A stretch of DNA of 64,000 nucleotides from Streptomyces meridianus. GTDB lineage: Bacteria > Actinomycetota > Actinomycetes > Streptomycetales > Streptomycetaceae. The stretch is taken from contig NZ_JAMQGM010000008.1 of assembly GCF_023703325.1 (NCBI RefSeq), forward strand, positions 124,001 through 188,000, given 5' to 3'. The notes under the pieces are model-generated. The model did no database searches. It saw only the letters and a program-made list of their open reading frames with translations, and was not told the origin of the DNA. The translations under genes and the position numbers were made by a program. This document shows, in pieces, positions 50,334 to 60,408 of this stretch (position 1 is the first letter of the stretch; each line of letters starts with the position of its first letter).

Positions 50334-51770
50334 ATGCGCCGAGCCAAAATCGTCTGCACCCTGGGACCCGCCACCGACACGTACGAGCAGATCACTGCAC
50401 TGGTCGAGGCCGGAATGGACGTCGCACGCCTCAATCTCAGCCACGGGGCGCACAGCGACCACGAGGACCGGCTCCGCCGGGTCCGCAAGGCATCCGAGGA
50501 GACCGGCCGCAGCGTCGGTATCCTCGCGGATCTTCAAGGTCCGAAGATCAGGCTCGGAACTTTCTGTGACGGCCCCGTACTCCTTGAATGCGGCGACGAC
50601 TTCACGATCACCGTCGAGGACGTCCAGGGCGACCGGAGCAGCTGCGGAACCACCCACGCAGGACTGCCCGCCGACGTCCGCACCGGCGAACTCGTCCTCG
50701 TCGACGACGGCCGCGTGACGCTCGAAGTCACCGGCATCGACGGTCCCCGGGTACGCACCCGCGTGGTCGAGGGCGGCCTGGTCTCCGACCACAAGGGGCT
50801 CAACCTCCCCGGCGTGGCCGTCTCGGTCCCCGCACTGTCGGAGAAGGACGTCGACGACCTCCGCTGGGCGCTGCGGGCCGGCGCCGACATCGTGGCCCTC
50901 TCCTTCGTCCGCGACGCCCGCGACATCACCGACGTCCACCGGATCATGGACGAGGAGGGCCGCCGCGTCCCCGTCATCGCCAAGATCGAGAAGCCGCAGG
51001 CCGTCGACGCCATCGAGGGCATCGTCGACGCCTTCGACGGCATCATGGTCGCCCGCGGCGACCTCGGCGTCGAGATGCCGCTCGAGACCGTGCCGCTGGT
51101 CCAGAAGCGCGCGGTCAAGCTCGCCAAGCGCAACGCCAAGCCGGTCATCGTGGCCACCCAGATGCTCGACTCGATGATCGAGTCCTCCCGGCCGACCCGT
51201 GCCGAGGCCTCCGACGTCGCCAACGCCGTCGTGGACGGCGCCGACGCCGTGATGCTCTCCGGCGAGACCAGCGTCGGCGCGCACCCCACGGAGACCGTCC
51301 GCACCATGAGCCGGATCGTGGCCGCGGCGGAAGAGGACATGCTGGCCAAGGGGCTCCCGCCGCTGACCGAGCGCAGCAAGCCCCGCACCCAGGGCGGCGC
51401 CGTCGCACGGGCCGCCGCCGAGATGGGCGACTTCCTCGGCGCGAAGTTCCTCGTCGCCTTCACCCAGTCCGGTGACACCGTCCGCCGCCTCTCCCGCTAC
51501 CGCTCGCCCATCCCGGTGCTCGCCTTCACCCCGGAGGAGGCGACCCGCTCCCAACTCAACCTCACCTGGGGCGTGGAGACGTTCCTCGCCCCGCAGGCGT
51601 CCTCCACCGACGCGATGGTGGAGCAGGTCGACGAGCAGTTGCTCGCGCTCGGCCGCTGCGAGAAGGGCGACACCGTCGTCATCACGGCCGGCTCGCCGCC
51701 CGGGGTGCCCGGCTCCACCAACCTCGTCCGGGTCCACCACATCGGCGAGGACGACTACGGGCCGTGCTGA
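50334..51770 (+). CDS. pyk: Pyruvate kinase
   Basis: Final glycolytic step, PEP plus ADP to pyruvate plus ATP; cytoplasmic homotetramer. 478 residues. Motifs: RRAKIVCTLGPA, ARLNLSHG, ILADLQGPKIRLG, the catalytic Lys in PVIAKIEKPQAVDAIEGI, metal-binding DGIMVARGDLGVEMPLE, ATQMLDSMIESSRPTRAE, and DAVMLSGETSVGAHP. The C-terminal allosteric domain (about 350-470) is complete. Monocistronic, convergent with the LAGLIDADG gene, whose stop is 24 bases away with no terminator between them. Confidence 0.97.
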   Translation: MRRAKIVCTLGPATDTYEQITALVEAGMDVARLNLSHGAHSDHEDRLRRVRKASEETGRSVGILADLQGPKIRLGTFCDGPVLLECGDDFTITVEDVQGDRSSCGTTHAGLPADVRTGELVLVDDGRVTLEVTGIDGPRVRTRVVEGGLVSDHKGLNLPGVAVSVPALSEKDVDDLRWALRAGADIVALSFVRDARDITDVHRIMDEEGRRVPVIAKIEKPQAVDAIEGIVDAFDGIMVARGDLGVEMPLETVPLVQKRAVKLAKRNAKPVIVATQMLDSMIESSRPTRAEASDVANAVVDGADAVMLSGETSVGAHPTETVRTMSRIVAAAEEDMLAKGLPPLTERSKPRTQGGAVARAAAEMGDFLGAKFLVAFTQSGDTVRRLSRYRSPIPVLAFTPEEATRSQLNLTWGVETFLAPQASSTDAMVEQVDEQLLALGRCEKGDTVVITAGSPPGVPGSTNLVRVHHIGEDDYGPC

Positions 51771-51794
51771 CGTGGCCGACGAGGGGCGTCGGGC

Positions 51795-52565
51795 TCAGTA
51801 CTTGGGCCCGATGTGCCGGTCCATGAGCTCCACGGACGCCCGCCGGGCCACGGAGATGTTCTGGGCTTCTCGCTGCTGCCGACAGGACTTCCACTCGACA
51901 TCCACCCGTTCGAGGGTCGCGGTGTACAGCCGGACGATGTCCGCCGAGGTGTTGGTGAAGAAATACCGCGGATATTCATAGCGCTTGCGGACGCCGCCGA
52001 CTGTTCTCTCGGTCCAGTTGGTGGTGCGGCAGCCGTCGGAGTGGACGAGTCCCCGCAGGAAATCCCAGGGACGTTCATCGACGATGTCCTGTTGCCATAG
52101 CGCGAGTTCGATACGGCGTTCATGCTTCCGGCCGGGCCCGTGCTGCGGGAAGAAACACGGCCAGTGCCTGCTGAAGCAGGTAACCGTCACGCAGCCTTGA
52201 TTCTGGACAATGCAGACCTTGTTTTCCGGCCGGACGCTCGCCATCGCAGTCTGACAAGCCTGGATGAGTCCCGGCCAGGCGTCTGCACACGCGACGCGCA
52301 GCGCGTAGCCGCCGCGCGACTGTTCGCTGATGCAGCCGTCGCCGAGATACAGACCGAGCAGGTAGGCATAGGCCCCGAGGGGGATGGCCGAATCGGGGGT
52401 GGGGTTGCACCTCGGGCATTCAGAAGCGCGTGAGAGCGGTTCGATCCGGGTCTGCCAGGATCGGAGCGCGTGCCGGGAGATTCCTGTCTGTTTGCTGACG
52501 GAGTTGAGGCTGCGACCCTGGTCGACCAGGGCGAGCGCATGCCGGCGTGTGTGGAGGTCGTACAT
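51795..52565 (-). CDS. HTH plus double-LAGLIDADG protein (homing-endonuclease-like)
   Basis: A 256-residue protein. Residues 5-40 form a homeodomain-like HTH (HALALVDQGRSLNSVSKQTG, then ISRHALRSWQTR), followed by a CPRC knuckle (50-53). Two LAGLIDADG helices follow: YLLGLYLGDGCI at 68-79 and FLRGLVHSDGCR at 169-180, each with the acidic residue in place, and FTNTSADIVRLYTATLERV matches the strand-helix that normally follows. So it has the layout of a monomeric LAGLIDADG nuclease fused to a DNA-binding domain, free-standing and not in an intron or intein. Codons ending in A/T are commoner than in neighbours, suggesting transfer. It lies directly downstream of a tRNA gene on the same strand. 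It may be active, or domesticated as a regulator. Confidence 0.8.
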   Translation of the reverse strand: MYDLHTRRHALALVDQGRSLNSVSKQTGISRHALRSWQTRIEPLSRASECPRCNPTPDSAIPLGAYAYLLGLYLGDGCISEQSRGGYALRVACADAWPGLIQACQTAMASVRPENKVCIVQNQGCVTVTCFSRHWPCFFPQHGPGRKHERRIELALWQQDIVDERPWDFLRGLVHSDGCRTTNWTERTVGGVRKRYEYPRYFFTNTSADIVRLYTATLERVDVEWKSCRQQREAQNISVARRASVELMDRHIGPKY

Positions 52566-52632
52566 GCAGCCGAGCGTGACGCGGAGTTCGCCGCCAGGAA
52601 GCGATTCGAAGGAGTGTTCACCTGAGCGAGTG

Positions 52633-52658
52633 AAGGTCGCCAATCGATTGGCGACCTT
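52633..52658. repeat. 26-bp perfect palindrome between tRNA and LAGLIDADG gene
   Basis: The bases read AAGGTCGCCAATC followed by its exact reverse complement, with no spacer. It lies 16 bases past the tRNA 3' end and 68 bases before the LAGLIDADG start. It could be a tRNA terminator, an operator, or a site for the neighbouring DNA-binding protein. Confidence 0.8.
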
Positions 52659-52673
52659 GCTTTTGAAGGTAAG

Positions 52674-52747
52674 TGCCCCGGGTGGGATTCGAACCCACAC
52701 TGAATACCTTTTGAGGGTATCGTCTCTGCCGATTGGACTACCGGAGC
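52674..52747 (-). tRNA. tRNA, anticodon CAA (Leu by anticodon), atypical class I body
   Basis: The minus strand folds into a full cloverleaf: acceptor GCTCCGG/CCGGGGC (one U3-G70 wobble), short D stem GTC/GAC, anticodon stem ATACC/GGTAT with 7-nt loop CTCAAAA, T arm GTGGG-TTCGAAT-CCCAC, discriminator A, no encoded CCA. By position the anticodon is CAA, which reads UUG (leucine). But the variable region is only 5 nt (TCAGT), whereas leucine tRNAs are class II with a long variable arm, and the D loop has an extra base. The identity of the charged amino acid is therefore uncertain. Confidence 0.8.
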
Positions 52748-52843
52748 CCCTGCGATCCGAAGGTAAGTCTAACCCCTCGGTGACTCAAACATACAGGAGC
52801 TAGGTAGGCTCGTGGGGCACCACCTGCCTTTCCGAGGAGTCCC

Positions 52844-53485
52844 GTGAGCGCCGCCGAGCCCGAGCAGCCTGCCGACGAGCAGCCGCACGTCCCGCCGCAG
52901 ACCACCCGCGTCGTCATCGCCGAGGACGAGGCCCTCATCCGTCTCGATCTCAAAGAGATGCTCGAGGAGGAGGGCTACGTCGTCGTGGGCGAGGCCGGGG
53001 ATGGCGAGAGAGCGGTCGAACTGGCCCGCGAGCACCGTCCCGACCTGGTCATCCTCGACGTCAAGATGCCCGTCCTGGACGGCATCTCGGCCGCGGAGCG
53101 GATCGCCGGGGAGAACATCGCGCCGGTGCTGATGCTCACCGCCTTCTCACAGCGGGAACTCGTGGAGCGGGCCCGGGACGCCGGGGCGATGGCGTACCTG
53201 GTCAAGCCGTTCAGCAAGAGCGACGTGGTGCCGGCCATCGAGATGGCGGTGTCGCGCTTCACCGAGTTGAAGGAGCTGGAGAAGGAGGTCGCCGACCTCA
53301 CCCAGCGGCTGGAGACCCGCAAGCTGGTGGACCGGGCGAAGAGCATCCTGCAGACGCAGTACGGCCTGACCGAACCGGCGGCCTTCCGCTGGATCCAGAA
53401 GACCTCGATGGACCGCCGGATGACCATGCAGCAGGTCGCCGAGGCCGTCATCGAGGACGCCGAGGAGAAGAAGCAGCAGGGCTGA
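52844..53485 (+). CDS. pdtaR: Response regulator with ANTAR RNA-binding domain (PdtaR-like)
   Basis: A 213-residue two-component regulator acting by antitermination. Receiver domain about 22-140: acidic pair in VIAEDEALIRLD, phospho-acceptor Asp72 in LVILDVKMPVLDG, and LVKPFSKSD with the conserved Lys. A coiled linker (RFTELKELEKEVADLTQRLE) leads to the C-terminal ANTAR domain (about 150-205), where KLVDRAKSILQTQYGL and AAFRWIQKTSMDRRMTMQQV are typical. The partner kinase (PdtaS type) is not here. GAGGAGTCCC precedes GTG 52844. In mycobacteria PdtaR binds nascent RNA; targets here are unknown. Confidence 0.93.
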   Translation: MSAAEPEQPADEQPHVPPQTTRVVIAEDEALIRLDLKEMLEEEGYVVVGEAGDGERAVELAREHRPDLVILDVKMPVLDGISAAERIAGENIAPVLMLTAFSQRELVERARDAGAMAYLVKPFSKSDVVPAIEMAVSRFTELKELEKEVADLTQRLETRKLVDRAKSILQTQYGLTEPAAFRWIQKTSMDRRMTMQQVAEAVIEDAEEKKQQG

Positions 53486-53520
53486 CCGTGCGCCGGTCCC
53501 GGCCACGCGTCGCACGACGA

Positions 53521-53556
53521 GGGGCCCGCATCCGTGATGTCGCGGATGCGGGCCCC
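53521..53556. terminator. Terminator between convergent pdtaR and livF
   Basis: Perfect 14-bp stem (53521-53534 and 53543-53556) with 8-nt loop, between the two convergent stops; likely bidirectional. Confidence 0.85.
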
Positions 53557-53576
53557 TGGTGCTCGGCCGGTGCGGT

Positions 53577-55194
<1,618 letters not shown>

Positions 55195-55198
<4 letters not shown>

Positions 55199-57000
55199 GC
55201 CTCCGTTTTCGTGAGGCCGGTGGCGCTGTCCTTCGGAACGTCGAGCTGTCCGGTTTCGTGGAATTCGAGCTGCTGGCGGCGGTCGGCGATGAGTCCTTCG
55301 GGGCGGAAGCGCATGAGGAGGACCAGGGCGATGCCGAAGAGGAGCAGCTGGTAGTCGGCCATGAACTGGAGTTTGGCCGGGATGAGGTAGAGGAGTGCCG
55401 CGCCGATGAGGGGCCCGCTGACGGTGCCCATGCCGCCGAGGATGACGGCGGCGAGGAGGAAGGCGGAGTTGGGCGGGACGGTGTGGACGAACTTGTAGCC
55501 GTCGGGGTGGACGCCGTATTCGACGTGGGCGAGGACGGTGCCGGCGATGCCGGCGAGGGTGGCGCCGAGGGCGAAGGCCATGAGCTTGAGCCGGAAGGAG
55601 TTGATGCCCATGGCTCCGGCGGCGGTTTCGTCCTCGCGGATGGCGACCCAGGCGCGTCCGATGCGGGAGCGGTCGGAGCGGCGGAAGACGATGATGATGA
55701 GGGCGGTGAACAGGAGCATCAGCAGGTAGTAGTTGGCGAACCTGCCGAGTTCGACGCCGAGGACGGTGTGGGGTTCTCCGAGGTCGAAGCTGAAGAACTT
55801 GAGGTCGGGGATGCTGGGGATGCCGTTGGGGCCGTTGGTGATGTCGGGGCCGGAGGTGCCGTCGAGGTTCTGCATGGCGATGCGGAAGATTTCGCCGAAA
55901 CCGAGGGTGACGATGGCGAGGTAGTCGCCGCGTACGCGCAGGGTGGGTGCGCCGATGATCACGCCGAAGATCATGGAGACGACGGCGCCGGCGAGGACGG
56001 CGGCCCAGAAGGGGAACTGGATGCCGAGTGCGGCGGTGGGGGCTCCGGAGACGAGGGCGGCGGTGTAGGCGCCGACGCCGAGGAAGGCGACGTAGCCGAG
56101 GTCGAGGAGTCCGGCGAGGCCGACGACGACGTTGAGGCCGACGGCCACGGTCGCGAAGATCAGGATGCTGACGGCGACGGACGTGTAGGTGTCGGATTCC
56201 TGGGTGAAGGGGAAGGCCGCTGCTGCCACGAATGCCGCGGTGATGGTGACGTTGCGGTGCTTCTGGCTGAGCGTGGAGAAGCGGCGGACGAGTCCGGAGC
56301 GCTGGAGGGCCGGGGCGCCGAATCCGGTGAGAATGAGGAAGCCGATGAAGAGTTGGCCGTACTCGGTTCCGATGCCGTAGGTGAAGACGATCAGGCCGGC
56401 GCCGCAGGCTGCGGCGATGGTGAGGACTTCGATCCAGGCGGGCAGGGGGGCGGCGCGGCCGGGCTCGGGTGCCTTGAAGGAATGGAGGAGCCGCTTCCAG
56501 GTGCCGGTTGCGGGTCGCTGGTCGTCGGCGGGCAGGTCGGAGGGGAGCGCGGTGGCTGCGATGACGAGCAGGAGGCTGGTGACGGCGGCGATCCAGCCGC
56601 CGGGTTCGAGGTTGACGAGGCCACCGAGTTCGACGGCGATGGCGCCGACGGCGAACCAGGTGACGGCGAAGGTGCCGAGGGCGAGCAGCAGCACGGGGCT
56701 GTTGGTGCCGCCGGGGGTGAGCCAGCGCAGGCCGCGGATGCCCTGTCCGGAGAGGAGGAAGAGCAGGGTGAGGAGTGCGCCGGTGAGGGTGAGGACCTGG
56801 AGCCCGCCGGGGTAGCCGCTGATGGTGAGGTTGCCGGGGAATGCCTCGGTCCAGGTCCAGGCGAGGAAGGTGGAGGCGAAGGTGGTCGCGGCGCCGATGA
56901 CGGCGGTGATCCGGGCACTCGCCGGGGGGAGGGGGATGAGGCCGGGGGCGGTGGTGGCCGCCGGCTGGTCCTTGGTGGTGGTCGGAGTGTTGGTCGTCAT
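55195..57000 (-). CDS. livM: Branched-chain amino acid ABC transporter permease LivM (long form)
   Basis: A 601-residue membrane protein. The C-terminal about 330 residues are a standard LivM: VGLNVVVGLAGLLDLGYVAFLGVGA is the usual opening, then RGDYLAIVTLGFGEIFRI, AWVAIREDETAAGAMGI (EAA-like loop), and PLIGAALLYLIP. The N-terminal about 240 residues hold five or six further hydrophobic segments with a loop DLPADDQRPATG, not part of the common LivM core. ATG 57000 is used; GTG 57009 would overlap the livH stop (GTGA) and add three residues. The substrate range (Leu/Ile/Val or other amino acids) is set by the binding protein. Confidence 0.92.
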
Positions 57001-57005
57001 GGTTA

Positions 57006-57935
57006 TCACGCCCGGTCCGAAACGCGCTCGCCGAGGATGCCCTGCGGTCGGAGGAGGAGTACGAGGATGAGGAGGACGAAGGCCCATACGTCCTTCCAGG
57101 CGCCGCCCCCGAACTGTTCCATGCCGGGGACGTCGGCCATGTAGGCGGTGGCGAGGGCTTCGGCGAGGCCGAGTGCGAGGCCGCCGATCATGGCGCCGTA
57201 GATGTTGCCGATGCCGCCGAGGACGGCGGCGGTGAAGGCTTTGAGGCCGGCGATGAAGCCCATGCGGAAGCTGACCTGGCCGTATTTGAGGCCGTGTGCG
57301 ACGGCGGCGATGGCGGCGAAGGCCGCGCCGATGGCGAACGCGGTGACGATGATGCGGTCGGTGTTGATGCCCATCAGCTTGGCGGTGTCGGGGTCCTGGC
57401 TGGTGGCCTGCATGGCGCGGCCGGTGCGGCTCTTGGACACGAAGACGGCGAGGGCGATCATGCACAGGGGGGCGGCGACGAGGAGGAAGATCTCGCCGCG
57501 CTGGAGGGAGATCCCGGCGAGGTGGACGGTTCCGCCCTCGAACTGGGGGAAGGAGAGGTCCTTCTTGGCGTCGGGGTAGAAGGCCCAGATCGCCTGCTGG
57601 AGTGCGATGGACAGGCCGATCGCGGTGATCAGTGGTGCGAGCCGCGGTCCGCCGCGCAGGGGACGGTAGGCGAGTCGTTCCGCTCCGATGCCGACGAGGA
57701 TGGCGCAGGTCATGGCCATGAGGACCATGACGGGCAGGGCGACCATGAGGGATGTCCCGTCGGGGAGCCAAAGCCATGCGGTCAGCGCACCGAAGCCGCC
57801 GATCATGAATATCTCGCCGTGGGCGAAGTTGATGAGCTGGACTATGCCGTAGACCATCGTGTACCCGATCGCGATGAGTCCGTACATCGCGCCGAGGATC
57901 AGGCCGTTGGCCAGTTGCTCCGGCAGGTCGTGCAC
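57006..57935 (-). CDS. livH: Branched-chain amino acid ABC transporter permease LivH
   Basis: A 309-residue permease with about eight hydrophobic segments. It opens with the classic LPEQLANGLILGAMYGLIAIGYTM and VQLINFAHGEIFMIG; the EAA-type loop RAMQATSQDPDTAKLMGINTD and LGGIGNIYGAMIGGLALG are diagnostic. It pairs with LivM. The 102-base gap to the upstream binding-protein gene contains a strong hairpin that may lower its expression relative to the binding protein. Confidence 0.95.
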   Translation of the reverse strand: MHDLPEQLANGLILGAMYGLIAIGYTMVYGIVQLINFAHGEIFMIGGFGALTAWLWLPDGTSLMVALPVMVLMAMTCAILVGIGAERLAYRPLRGGPRLAPLITAIGLSIALQQAIWAFYPDAKKDLSFPQFEGGTVHLAGISLQRGEIFLLVAAPLCMIALAVFVSKSRTGRAMQATSQDPDTAKLMGINTDRIIVTAFAIGAAFAAIAAVAHGLKYGQVSFRMGFIAGLKAFTAAVLGGIGNIYGAMIGGLALGLAEALATAYMADVPGMEQFGGGAWKDVWAFVLLILVLLLRPQGILGERVSDRA

Positions 57936-57972
57936 CGGGGGCCTCCGAGTGGGTGGGATGAGACACGGCTGC

Positions 57973-58000
57973 GCGGGGGCGCTGAGGTGCGCGCCCCCGC
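57973..58000 (-). promoter_or_regulatory. Intercistronic hairpin between binding protein and livH
   Basis: GCGGGGGCGC (57973-57982) and GCGCCCCCGC (57991-58000), a perfect 10-bp stem with 8-nt loop. Position just after the binding-protein stop is typical of partial terminators or mRNA-stabilising hairpins that raise binding-protein yield over the permeases. Confidence 0.55.
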
Positions 58001-58037
58001 ACAGCAGGAAGGTGTTGCGGCGTGGCGGTGGTTGCCG

Positions 58038-59282
58038 TCAGCCCTTGAATTCGCCGGTCTTGGCCGGGACGTGCTTGCCGTCCTTGACCTTGTAGACCGA
58101 CAACTGCCTGTTGGTCGTGTCGCCGAACTCGTCGAAGGAGACGTCGCCGGTGACGCCGCTGAAGGAGACGTCCTGCATGGCTTCGGTGATCTGCTTGCGG
58201 GTCTCGTCGGCGTTCTCGGGCAGCTTGCCGTCGTTCTTCTCGACGACGGCCTTGACGGCCTCGACGATGGCCCAGGTGCTGTCGTAGGCGTAGCCGCCGT
58301 AGGCCTCGTAGGGGAGCTTGTAGCCGGCCGCCTTGTAGTTCTTCATGAACTCCTTGGCGGTGTCGAGGGTCTCGAGCGGTGCGCCGACGGAGGTGGCCAT
58401 GTCGCCTTCGGAGTTCTTCTTGGCGAGCTTGATGTAGTCGCCGCTGAAGAGGGCGTCGCCGCCGACGACGGGGATCTTCGCGCCGGCCTTCTTGATCTGG
58501 TCGGTCAGCGGGGCGCCGGCCGGGTATTCGCCGCCGTAGTAGACGAAGTCGGCCTTGGAGTTCTTGACCTTGGTGGCGATCGCGGAGAAGTCGCGGTCCT
58601 CGGGATTGACGTTGTCGGTCGCGACGACCTTGCCGCCGAGCTTCTCGAACTCCTTCTTGAAGGTGGCGGCGAGACCTGCGCCGTAGGTCTTCTTGTCGTC
58701 GATGACGAAGACCGACTTGAGCTTCATCTCGTTGTAGACGTACTGGGCGGCGTAGGGGCCCTGTACGGCGTCGGTGGTGGAGGTGCGGAAGTAGGTCTTG
58801 AAGGGGCGGACCTTCTTGCCGTCCTGCCACTCCGGGCCCTGGGTGAGCTGGGGCGCGGTGTTGGCGGGTGAGACCTGCACCAGGTTGGCGTTGGCCAGGA
58901 CCTTCTGCATGGACTCGCCCACGTGCGAGTTGAGGGGGCCGATGACGCCGAGGACCTTGTCGTTGCCGACGAACTTGGTGGCGTTCTGCTGGCCCGTGCC
59001 GGCCTGGGCGGCGTCGTCGAGGGAGGTGAGCTTGAAGGTGACTCCCTCGACCTCCTTGTTCTTGTTGGCGGTCTTGACCGCGAGGTCGGCGGAGTTCTTG
59101 ATGCCCTGGCCGAGGGCGGACAGGTCACCGGTGAGCGGCGCGTCGAGGCCGATCACGACGGTGGTGCCGCCGCCGGAGCTGTCGTTGCCGGAGTTGCCGC
59201 CGTCGCGTGAGCCGCATGCTGAGAGTGTGAGTGCTCCTGCGGTGACCGCAGTGGTGAGAACGAGCAAGGAACGGTGACGCAC
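58038..59282 (-). CDS. Branched-chain amino acid ABC transporter substrate-binding lipoprotein
   Basis: A 414-residue Leu/Ile/Val-type periplasmic-binding-fold lipoprotein anchored outside the membrane. Signal peptide with lipobox LSAC (Cys23), then a Gly/Ser-rich linker, VIGLDAPLTGDLSALGQG, GVIGPLNSHVGESM, FRTSTTDAVQGPYAAQYV and FVYYGGEYPAGAPL, which are typical of type I PBPs. The lipobox makes it a client of Lgt. Start GTG 59282 with AAAGGA about 8 nt upstream. First gene of the operon binding protein-livH-livM-livG-livF. Confidence 0.95.
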   Translation of the reverse strand: MRHRSLLVLTTAVTAGALTLSACGSRDGGNSGNDSSGGGTTVVIGLDAPLTGDLSALGQGIKNSADLAVKTANKNKEVEGVTFKLTSLDDAAQAGTGQQNATKFVGNDKVLGVIGPLNSHVGESMQKVLANANLVQVSPANTAPQLTQGPEWQDGKKVRPFKTYFRTSTTDAVQGPYAAQYVYNEMKLKSVFVIDDKKTYGAGLAATFKKEFEKLGGKVVATDNVNPEDRDFSAIATKVKNSKADFVYYGGEYPAGAPLTDQIKKAGAKIPVVGGDALFSGDYIKLAKKNSEGDMATSVGAPLETLDTAKEFMKNYKAAGYKLPYEAYGGYAYDSTWAIVEAVKAVVEKNDGKLPENADETRKQITEAMQDVSFSGVTGDVSFDEFGDTTNRQLSVYKVKDGKHVPAKTGEFKG

Positions 59283-59428
59283 GATCAGTCCTTTCCCCGG
59301 ACGCGGCCCCCTCGTCTGAGGTGCCGTCTGGCGCGCCGGGGGCAGTTCGTCTCCGGGTCCGGCGCGCGGTGACTGGCCGTGACTCTAAGCGTGGGTGCGG
59401 TTGGGCGGCAGAGGTGTGGCCCATGCTG

Positions 59429-59449
59429 TGACGCTCTTGTTATGACGCT
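59429..59449. promoter_or_regulatory. Direct repeats upstream of the liv operon
   Basis: TGACGCT occurs at 59429-59435 and 59443-59449 (14-bp period), followed by GTCAC at 59451-59455. It lies about 150 bases upstream of the binding-protein start and just past the stop end of the next minus-strand gene. Possible regulator half-sites; weak evidence. Confidence 0.25.
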
Positions 59450-59451
59450 GG

Positions 59452-60147
59452 TCACGTCCGGTTGCCGCTGCGGGGCGCCGCGGGGGACATGCTTCCCGTA
59501 TCGCCGCGGAACGAAGTGACCGGATGGTGAGAATGTGCAGTTCCGCTATGGCGTGGGGCGGGGGTGGGGCGGCAGATCGTCCGTAGCGCCTGGGTGAGGT
59601 CGTGGGCGTAGGCGGCGCCGAGGATCTCGCTGATCTCCTGCCGCGCCCGGACGTTACGCAACGTGACGTCGAGGAAGGGGAGGCCGGCGTCGAGGGGGAG
59701 GTCTTTGCAGGACCGGACGGTCATGGTGACGGTGATGCGGTGGGGGTGGCCGGAGCGAAGCGTGGTGGGCAGGCGCGGCGTGACGTGTGTGCGCAGCGAC
59801 CGGTAGCCCTGCCGGAGGGTTTCGACGGTGACGGGGGTGCGGCTGGTGGCCTCGGCGCGCAGGGTGAAGGAGAAGCTGCGGGACTGCCGGTCGGCGGGCC
59901 GTGAGATGCCGGTGTAGGTGATGTCCGTGGCGTGGATGGGCCAGGGTGCCGGTGGTTCGGGCGGGCCGGGGCGGTCCAGGACGCGCAGGCCGGCGGCGGT
60001 GGCGAGGGTGAGGAGCAGGCCGGCGGTGGCGATGAGCCGGGTGCGTCGGGGCACCGCGGCCCATCGTTCGCCGAGGCGGGGCCGGTCGTCGCCGGTCTCC
60101 AGCAGGTCTGGCGGCGGTTTCCGGGGCTGGGGGTGGCGGGCGGTCAC
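59452..60147 (-). CDS. Membrane-anchored protein, unknown
   Basis: A 231-residue protein. A basic cytoplasmic head (VPRRTRLIATAG) precedes one hydrophobic segment at about 37-54, followed by an extracytoplasmic domain with TDITYTGISRP, SFSFTLRAEATS and VTMTVRSCKDLPL. The alternating strands suggest a beta-sandwich of roughly 130 residues, and two cysteines (SCKDL and TICRP) could form a disulfide. I do not recognise the family. It is followed by the liv operon on the same strand, but with its own promoter region between them. Confidence 0.65.
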   Translation of the reverse strand: MTARHPQPRKPPPDLLETGDDRPRLGERWAAVPRRTRLIATAGLLLTLATAAGLRVLDRPGPPEPPAPWPIHATDITYTGISRPADRQSRSFSFTLRAEATSRTPVTVETLRQGYRSLRTHVTPRLPTTLRSGHPHRITVTMTVRSCKDLPLDAGLPFLDVTLRNVRARQEISEILGAAYAHDLTQALRTICRPTPAPRHSGTAHSHHPVTSFRGDTGSMSPAAPRSGNRT

Positions 60148-60408
60148 GGGTGGCCCGGCGGGGGAGGCGTGCAGGGTCCTGACACCATCCCGCGATGTTA
60201 GCGCCGTGACCGTGAAGGTTCACCGGCTCGCGAGGCACTGCACGGCCCGACACTGCGTTGTCGTGTCACCCGGGTGTCCCCGGCTTCCGGCTGGGAGGTG
60301 CCCCGGGTGCGGGGGCGGTGCTCCGCCTTGCGATGCCCCGTGCCGGGGCCCCGGCGAGCTTCCCGGTCACGGTGCTGGTTCCGCCGGGGCCCGCGGGAAG
60401 AGGGCCCG

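Noticed and set aside
51771..52673. Attachment-site repeats flanking a tRNA-integrated element
   Set aside because: No second copy of the tRNA 3' end was seen on the far side of the LAGLIDADG gene, and no integrase is present; not called a mobile element.
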